From Candidatus Gastranaerophilales bacterium (lineage in GTDB: Bacteria; Cyanobacteriota; Vampirovibrionia; Gastranaerophilales; Gastranaerophilaceae): DNA of 9,162 nucleotides. Location of the stretch: assembly GCA_947632315.1 (NCBI GenBank), contig CANROV010000073.1:1-9162 (forward strand), read 5' to 3'. A model generated the notes under the pieces. The model searched no databases. It was given only the letters and a program-made list of their open reading frames with translations, and was not told where the DNA came from. The translations under genes and the position numbers were made by a program. The stretch's first letter is position 1. Every line of letters begins with the position of its first letter. Shown piece after piece: positions 5,570 through 9,162 of this stretch.

Positions 5570-5983
5570 ATGCATAAAAAAATATTAATAGTTGATGACT
5601 CTAAAACTTGGCAATTGTTCCATAAAGATTTGATTGAACAATTGTATGGTGATTTGTTTAATATTACTTTTGCTGATTCCGCTGCGGAAGCATTTAATAT
5701 TATTTCAAATAATATTAATACCCCTTTTTGTCTGGTGATTTCTGATTTGCAAATGGAAACTAATTTTGAACCTAAACTTGCAGGAGTTTGGCTTGTTGAA
5801 AATATCAGAACTCTTTCTGCTTACTTTAATAATAATATTGTTATTGTATCTGCCATGAGTGATATTGAATCTATTGCTCATAATTTGGGCGTTGAATGTA
5901 TACCTAAAAGCATGTTGATTAAAAATAAGCTTTTAATGAAATTCATGATGGAAAAATTATTACCTTTTTTAAATAGTATCTGA
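5570..5983 (+). CDS. Stand-alone response-regulator receiver (REC, CheY-like) domain protein
   Basis: The protein has 137 residues and consists of one receiver domain with no output domain. Visible residues are the acidic pair D9-D10 after KILIV, phospho-acceptor D59 in CLVISDLQME, switch Ser 94 in VIVSAMSD, and conserved Lys 113 in CIPKSML. An extended loop after D59 (TNFEPKLAGVW) is longer than in CheY. It would be phosphorylated by a histidine kinase not present in the window and would act through protein contacts, as in CheY- or Spo0F-type proteins. The ATG at 5570 is chosen because the alternative GTG at 5555 overlaps a TATAAT box. It is followed after 41 bases by birA. No functional link to the biotin/oxaloacetate genes is evident. 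Confidence 0.88.
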   Translation: MHKKILIVDDSKTWQLFHKDLIEQLYGDLFNITFADSAAEAFNIISNNINTPFCLVISDLQMETNFEPKLAGVWLVENIRTLSAYFNNNIVIVSAMSDIESIAHNLGVECIPKSMLIKNKLLMKFMMEKLLPFLNSI

Positions 5984-6011
5984 ATTTTAATTTTATTTTT
6001 GTTTGTGTTAC

Positions 6012-6017
6012 CATATT
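6012..6017 (+). promoter_or_regulatory. Possible -10 element of birA
   Basis: CATATT, preceded by TGTGTTAC, ends seven bases before the ATG at 6025, where no Shine-Dalgarno site exists. If real, the birA message would start at or next to its ATG, as for the preceding gene. The match to the -10 consensus is imperfect. Confidence 0.3.
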
Positions 6018-6024
6018 CTTGATT

Positions 6025-6774
6025 ATGGTTAATTTTGATTTGTCGAAATATTCTTTAATAACACTTGATGAAGTACATTCTACTAATTCTTATGTGCTTG
6101 AAAATCTTGCATATCTTGATAATCGTTCCGTTGTTTTCTCTACCCGTCAAACTAACGGAAGAGGAAGATTTAACCGCAAATGGATTGGGGATAATTCCGA
6201 CAATATTTATATGTCTTTATTATTGAAATCTGACGACTTCTCTGATTTCCCTCTGGCTAATCTTACTCAATACTTATCTTTAGCTATCTGTATTTGGCTC
6301 GAAAATGATTTCGATTTAAAACCTAATATTAAATGGCCTAATGATATTTTAATTAATAATGCTAAATTATCGGGAATTTTAGCGGAAACATCCTGCTCGG
6401 ATAATAAAATATCGGCTGTTGTTCTTGGCCTTGGCTTGAATGTTAATATGGATGAAAATACCCTCTCTAATATCGACCAAAAGGCTGTGTCTCTTAAAGT
6501 CTTAAAAGGTGAGTCTTTTAATTGCGAATTGTTGCTTAGAAATATCTTAGACTGCTTCTTTAAAAATTATGATGACTTTGTTAATTTTGGTTTCCCGTTT
6601 ATAAAAGATGAATATATTAAAAGATGTTCTTTCCTCGGTAAAAATATTTTAATCAGCGAAAATGGTATTAAAAAACCTTATTTCGCTAAATCTGTTGATA
6701 ACCACGGTCTATTAACCGCTATAGACGAAAATAATAATGTTTGTAAGATAATAACAGGAGATGTTCTATGTTAA
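6025..6774 (+). CDS. birA: Biotin--[biotin carboxyl carrier] protein ligase, class I (no HTH)
   Basis: Makes biotinyl-5'-AMP from biotin and ATP and attaches biotin to the acceptor lysine of biotin-dependent enzymes; cytoplasmic. The protein has 249 residues, the length of the catalytic plus C-terminal domains alone. The N-terminal helix-turn-helix of bifunctional repressor-ligases is absent, so it should not regulate biotin genes. Hallmarks are HSTN (18-21), RQTNGRGRFNRKW (41-53, the biotin/adenylate loop), KWPNDI (103-108), KLSGILAE (114-121) and GLGLNVN (135-141). A short SH3-like C-terminal domain runs from about residue 205 on. The ATG at 6025 is preferred to an in-frame TTG at 6019; neither has a clear ribosome site. 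Its end overlaps oadG by 7 bases, so the ligase is made together with the decarboxylase whose alpha subunit it would biotinylate. Confidence 0.93.
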   Translation: MVNFDLSKYSLITLDEVHSTNSYVLENLAYLDNRSVVFSTRQTNGRGRFNRKWIGDNSDNIYMSLLLKSDDFSDFPLANLTQYLSLAICIWLENDFDLKPNIKWPNDILINNAKLSGILAETSCSDNKISAVVLGLGLNVNMDENTLSNIDQKAVSLKVLKGESFNCELLLRNILDCFFKNYDDFVNFGFPFIKDEYIKRCSFLGKNILISENGIKKPYFAKSVDNHGLLTAIDENNNVCKIITGDVLC

Positions 6775-6986
6775 ATGAAGGTTTAACACTTATGGCAACC
6801 GGCATGGGAACTGTTTTTTCGTTCCTTGTAATTTTATGGTTCGCCGTTAGTATTATGGGAAAAGTTGTTCGTTGGTTAAATGAATTATTCCCCGAAGAAA
6901 TTAAAACTGCACCTGCTGCAATTAAAACAGCAACTGGTGATGTCGAATTGGCTATTGCTATTGCGGCAGCTAAATTAAGAAAATAA
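6768..6986 (+). CDS. oadG: Oxaloacetate decarboxylase gamma chain (OadG/MmdD-like)
   Basis: Small membrane subunit of a Na+-pumping biotin-dependent decarboxylase that anchors the alpha subunit to the beta subunit. The protein has 72 residues. It begins GLTLMATGMGTVFSFL, with one membrane helix at about 9-31 and the typical G-M-G-x-V-F pattern. An amphipathic WLNELFPEE follows, then a short Ala/Pro-rich linker (about 46-56). The C-terminal segment DVELAIAIAAAKLRK resembles the E-(I/L)-A-A-(V/I)-I-A-A-A element of the family. AGGAG seven bases before the ATG is a strong ribosome site, and the ATG lies within the end of birA (7-base overlap). oadA follows after 31 bases. The product could equally serve a methylmalonyl-CoA or glutaconyl-CoA decarboxylase, but the alpha subunit next to it is of the oxaloacetate type. 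Confidence 0.87.
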   Translation: MLNEGLTLMATGMGTVFSFLVILWFAVSIMGKVVRWLNELFPEEIKTAPAAIKTATGDVELAIAIAAAKLRK

Positions 6987-7017
6987 TTAGTATTTTAGAT
7001 ATAAAGAGGAAAAGAAA

Positions 7018-8775
7018 ATGTCAAAAAAACAAATTAAAGTTATGGATACATCTTTCCGTGACGGCTTTCAATCCGTTTACGGAGCAAGAGTATTTACTAA
7101 AGATTTTTTACCGGCATTAGAAGCAGCGGTTGCTGCCGGTTTAAAACATTTTGAAGTCGGGGGCGGTGCAAGATTCCAATCTCCTATCTTCTATTGTAAT
7201 GAAAATGCTTTTGATATGATGGATACAATCAGAAAAACCGTCGGCCCTGATATTAATCTGCAAACTCTTGCCAGAGGCGTTAATGTCGTTGGCCTTGATT
7301 CTCAACCGCGTGATATTATTAACCTTCACGCTAAAATGTTTAAAAAACACGGGATGACAACAATCAGAAATTTTGACGCTCTGAATGATGTTAATAATTT
7401 AATATATTCCGGTCAATGTATTGTCGATAACGGTCTTAATCACGAAGTTACAATTACTATGATGGAACTTCCGATAGGATGTAAAGGCGCCCATGATGTA
7501 GCTTTCTATGAAAGAGTCCTTCGCTCAATACTGGACGCAGGTATTCCTTTTACTTCTTTAGCCTTTAAAGACGCTTCAGGTACTTCTGCGCCTCAAAAAG
7601 TCTATGAAACTGTTAAAAGAACCAGAGAAATCCTTGGCCCGGATGCTCATATAAGATTTCATTCCCATGAAACGGCAGGAACGGGATTATTAGCTTATAG
7701 AGCAGCCTTAGATGGCGGTGCCGATGGTATTGACCTTTCTATGAAACCTGTCTCCGGGGGTACTGCTCAGCCTGATATTGTTTCTATGTGGCATGCGCTG
7801 AAAGGTACCGAATATGATTTGGGTATTGATATTGAAAAAATATTGGAAACTGAAGAAATATTTAAAGAATGTATGAAAGATTATTTCTTACCTCCTGAAG
7901 CTTTGGCTGTTAACCCTGTTATTATTTCATCACCGCTTCCCGGCGGAGCTTTAACTGCTAATACTCAAATGATGAGAGATAACGGAACTATGGATAGATT
8001 CCCTGATGTAGTTGCTGCTATGAAAGAAGTAGTTGAAAAAGGCGGGTTCGCTACATCTGTTACCCCGGTTTCTCAGTTCTATTTCCAACAAGCATACGCT
8101 AACGTTATGTTTGGCCCTTGGAAAAAAATGACGGAAGGCTACGGAAAAATGGTTCTCGGTTACTTCGGTAAAACACCTTGCACCCCTGACCCTGAGGTTA
8201 TTAAAGAAGCTTCCGAACAATTAGGACTTCAGCCTACTACTGAAACAGTTCTCGATTTGAATGATAAAGACCCGAATAAAGGTATTGCTCCTGCTAAGAA
8301 AATGCTTGCTGACGCAGGATTAGAACAAACAGAAGAAAATATATTTATCGCTGCTGCCTGCAAAGAAAAAGGTATTGCTTTCTTACAAGGTCATGGTACT
8401 ATAGGCGTTAGAAAAAACGAACCTCAAAAAGCTGAAAAAGCCGCTGTTGCTTGTTCTAACTCCGAAGGATGTACCGTTAAAGTTAACGGCAAAAAATTCG
8501 CTGTTAAACTCCATAACGGTATTGCCGTTGTTAACGGTAAAGAATATACCGTTGATATTACTGACGGTATTGAAGAAACTTCTCATGCATCAGGAAATGC
8601 TCACGGTACGGAAGTTAAAGCTCCTATGCCGGGTGCTGTTTTAAGAGTATTAAAAAATGGCGTTTTATGCAAAAACATTTTATTAGAGATTCTTGGGGAA
8701 TTAAAAAGATTATTTACAAATTTATTGATTTATTCCCCAATCATTCCAAATTACAATATTTCTCTAATAAAATAA
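7018..8775 (+). CDS. oadA: Oxaloacetate decarboxylase alpha chain, 3' end replaced (biotinyl domain broken)
   Basis: Carboxyltransferase subunit that moves CO2 from oxaloacetate to biotin, yielding pyruvate. Seen: the N-terminal TIM-barrel domain with VMDTSFRDGFQS (8-19, catalytic/metal Asp), LAFKDASG (181-188, Lys 184 is the expected carboxylated metal ligand) and RFHSHETAGTG (213-223, metal-ligand His 215 and 217). The conserved C-terminal carboxylase domain spans about 300-460 (PLPGG, SQFYFQQAY). The biotinyl domain begins normally with EVKAPMPGAVLRVLKN (532-547). At this point family members continue with G-D-x-V and reach A-M-K-M. Here, from codon 548 (about 8659), the frame instead gives an unrelated hydrophobic/basic tail of 38 residues with no biotin lysine. 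AGAGGA about nine bases before ATG is the ribosome site. As written the product could not carry biotin. The true gene presumably continues elsewhere or is a broken copy. Confidence 0.88.
   Translation: MSKKQIKVMDTSFRDGFQSVYGARVFTKDFLPALEAAVAAGLKHFEVGGGARFQSPIFYCNENAFDMMDTIRKTVGPDINLQTLARGVNVVGLDSQPRDIINLHAKMFKKHGMTTIRNFDALNDVNNLIYSGQCIVDNGLNHEVTITMMELPIGCKGAHDVAFYERVLRSILDAGIPFTSLAFKDASGTSAPQKVYETVKRTREILGPDAHIRFHSHETAGTGLLAYRAALDGGADGIDLSMKPVSGGTAQPDIVSMWHALKGTEYDLGIDIEKILETEEIFKECMKDYFLPPEALAVNPVIISSPLPGGALTANTQMMRDNGTMDRFPDVVAAMKEVVEKGGFATSVTPVSQFYFQQAYANVMFGPWKKMTEGYGKMVLGYFGKTPCTPDPEVIKEASEQLGLQPTTETVLDLNDKDPNKGIAPAKKMLADAGLEQTEENIFIAAACKEKGIAFLQGHGTIGVRKNEPQKAEKAAVACSNSEGCTVKVNGKKFAVKLHNGIAVVNGKEYTVDITDGIEETSHASGNAHGTEVKAPMPGAVLRVLKNGVLCKNILLEILGELKRLFTNLLIYSPIIPNYNISLIK
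8655..8663. other. Sequence junction inside oadA
   Basis: Homology to OadA ends at codon 547 (8656-8658). Beyond it the sequence encodes a different ORF in another frame, and the plus strand becomes visibly more A-rich. The oadA frame overlaps that ORF by 109 bases, much more than any other overlap in the window. oadB, which commonly accompanies the alpha and gamma genes, is absent. The break is either a genomic deletion/recombination or a misjoined assembly. I see no transposase, terminal repeat or attachment site around it. Confidence 0.65.
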
Positions 8776-9023
8776 ATGATATTTCTTTAAATGATTTAAA
8801 TAAGGAAAATAAACAGTGGAATAATCCTGCTGATAAAAATATTATTTCTAATTTAAGCGTTGATGAATTGTTTGAACTTGCTACTACTAAATATCTAAAT
8901 ATATGTAAAAATCTTAATTTAAATTCTTATCGGAACAAATCATTTCCTATAGAAAATATTTCTTATATAAGTGGACTTGATTTAAAGAATAATAAGAAAC
9001 TAAAATATTTTGAAAAATTATAG
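8667..9023 (+). CDS. Hypothetical protein or 3' fragment of a gene, 118 aa
   Basis: No family recognised. The first Met (8667) has no ribosome site and lies eight bases after the oadA junction. The frame is also open upstream of the junction in oadA sequence (reading KKWRF just before the Met). This is most simply read as the C-terminal part of a gene whose 5' end was lost at the junction. The product is rich in Asn, Lys, Ile and Tyr, and appears helical and soluble: GIKKIIYKFIDLF, then LSVDELFELATTKYLNICKNL, ending in LDLKNNKKLKYFEKL. No membrane segment or catalytic motif is evident. Its stop lies next to the strong ribosome site of the carboxypeptidase gene, suggesting the two share a transcript in their native setting. 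Confidence 0.6.
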   Translation: MQKHFIRDSWGIKKIIYKFIDLFPNHSKLQYFSNKINDISLNDLNKENKQWNNPADKNIISNLSVDELFELATTKYLNICKNLNLNSYRNKSFPIENISYISGLDLKNNKKLKYFEKL

Positions 9024-9026
9024 GAG
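9022..9026 (+). promoter_or_regulatory. Ribosome-binding site of the carboxypeptidase gene
   Basis: AGGAG lies seven bases before the ATG at 9034 and overlaps the stop codon of the preceding ORF. It fixes the start of the last gene. Confidence 0.75.
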
Positions 9027-9033
9027 TTATTAT

Positions 9034-9162
9034 ATGAAAAAAATTATTTTTTTAATTGTTGCTCTAGGCACTTTTATAAGTCCTATTTCGGCTTTGGAAA
9101 TTGATAGTAAAAGAGCTGTCTTATATAATTTAAATGAAAATAGTGTTGTGTATGAAAAAAAA
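9034..9162 (+). CDS. Partial D-alanyl-D-alanine carboxypeptidase (peptidase S11, PBP5/DacA-like), N-terminus
   Basis: Only the first 43 codons are in the window. Residues 1-20 form a signal peptide (MKKIIFLIVALG...SPISA), with cleavage expected after SA, so the product is exported. The mature start, EIDSKRAVLYNLNENSVVYEKK, matches the 'S-x-x-A-x-L-(x)-(D/N)-x-x-(T/N)-(x)-x-V-(L/V)-Y-E-K' strand pair that opens the S11 penicillin-binding carboxypeptidases. The catalytic S-x-x-K would lie beyond the edge. A class A beta-lactamase-fold relative with the same opening is possible. Such enzymes trim the terminal D-Ala from peptidoglycan pentapeptides in the periplasm. The start is fixed by AGGAG. 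Confidence 0.75.
   Translation, partial: MKKIIFLIVALGTFISPISALEIDSKRAVLYNLNENSVVYEKK

Noticed and set aside
7141..8644. Minus-strand and alternative-frame ORFs within oadA
   Set aside because: The oadA frame is strongly supported by family motifs throughout to 8658. The others have no motifs or ribosome sites and are shadows.
8693..8740. 9-bp inverted repeat (TTGGGGAAT / ATTCCCCAA) with a 30-base spacer just after the oadA break
   Set aside because: The arms are short, the spacer is long, no T-run follows, and nothing resembles a mobile-element end or attachment site. Such repeats are expected by chance.
1..9162. CRISPR array, tRNA, rRNA, insertion sequence or prophage genes
   Set aside because: No spaced direct repeats, tRNA cloverleaf or T-loop sequence, conserved rRNA segments, transposase or integrase motifs were found on either strand by reading.

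Overview
The window is very AT-rich with short intergenic gaps. It looks like the chromosome of a fermentative, probably Gram-negative, host-associated anaerobe. Pointers are a biotin-dependent oxaloacetate decarboxylase with its membrane gamma subunit, a small protein resembling the iron-only hydrogenase regulators, a polyprenyl-phosphate glycosyltransferase of the envelope-modification type, and a ChbG/YdjC deacetylase. The mix of weak or absent Shine-Dalgarno sites, AT-rich codon use and these gene families would fit a gut Melainabacteria/Gastranaerophilales (non-photosynthetic Cyanobacteriota) or an Elusimicrobia-like lineage. That placement is inference and not proven here.

Layout. Positions 1-1480 (minus strand) hold a compact set read right to left: a possible 30-residue ORF, two overlapping unknown genes (111 and 101 aa), a strong hairpin with a T-run, an Hsp20 small heat-shock protein, and, one base after it, the start of a hydrogenase-regulator-like gene that runs off the left edge. 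Positions 1550-3490 (plus) encode a 646-residue protein of no family I recognise, built of degenerate helical repeats about 35 residues long. It converges on a ChbG/YdjC deacetylase (minus, 3487-4278), and the two stop codons interlock in TTAA. Divergent from the deacetylase is a two-TM GT2 glycosyltransferase (plus, 4339-5295). Together they resemble pairs that make and then deacetylate a lipid-linked amino sugar. A 55-codon minus ORF (5292-5459) ends on the glycosyltransferase in the same TTAA manner.

Positions 5570-8658 (plus) hold a stand-alone receiver domain, a biotin-protein ligase without a DNA-binding domain, OadG and OadA. The ligase, gamma and alpha genes form a logical unit: the ligase would biotinylate the alpha subunit, and gamma would anchor it to the Na+-pump beta subunit. 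The alpha gene breaks off inside its biotinyl domain at about 8659, before the biotin-lysine motif, and runs into unrelated sequence: an out-of-frame unknown ORF (8667-9023) followed by the start of a D-alanyl-D-alanine carboxypeptidase (9034 to the right edge). oadB is absent from the window. This junction is either a real deletion/recombination or an assembly chimera, and it is the most anomalous feature in the window. The most novel candidate biology is the 646-residue repeat protein.

No rRNA, tRNA, CRISPR array, transposase or integrase was recognised. No stretch longer than 300 bases lacks a candidate gene.
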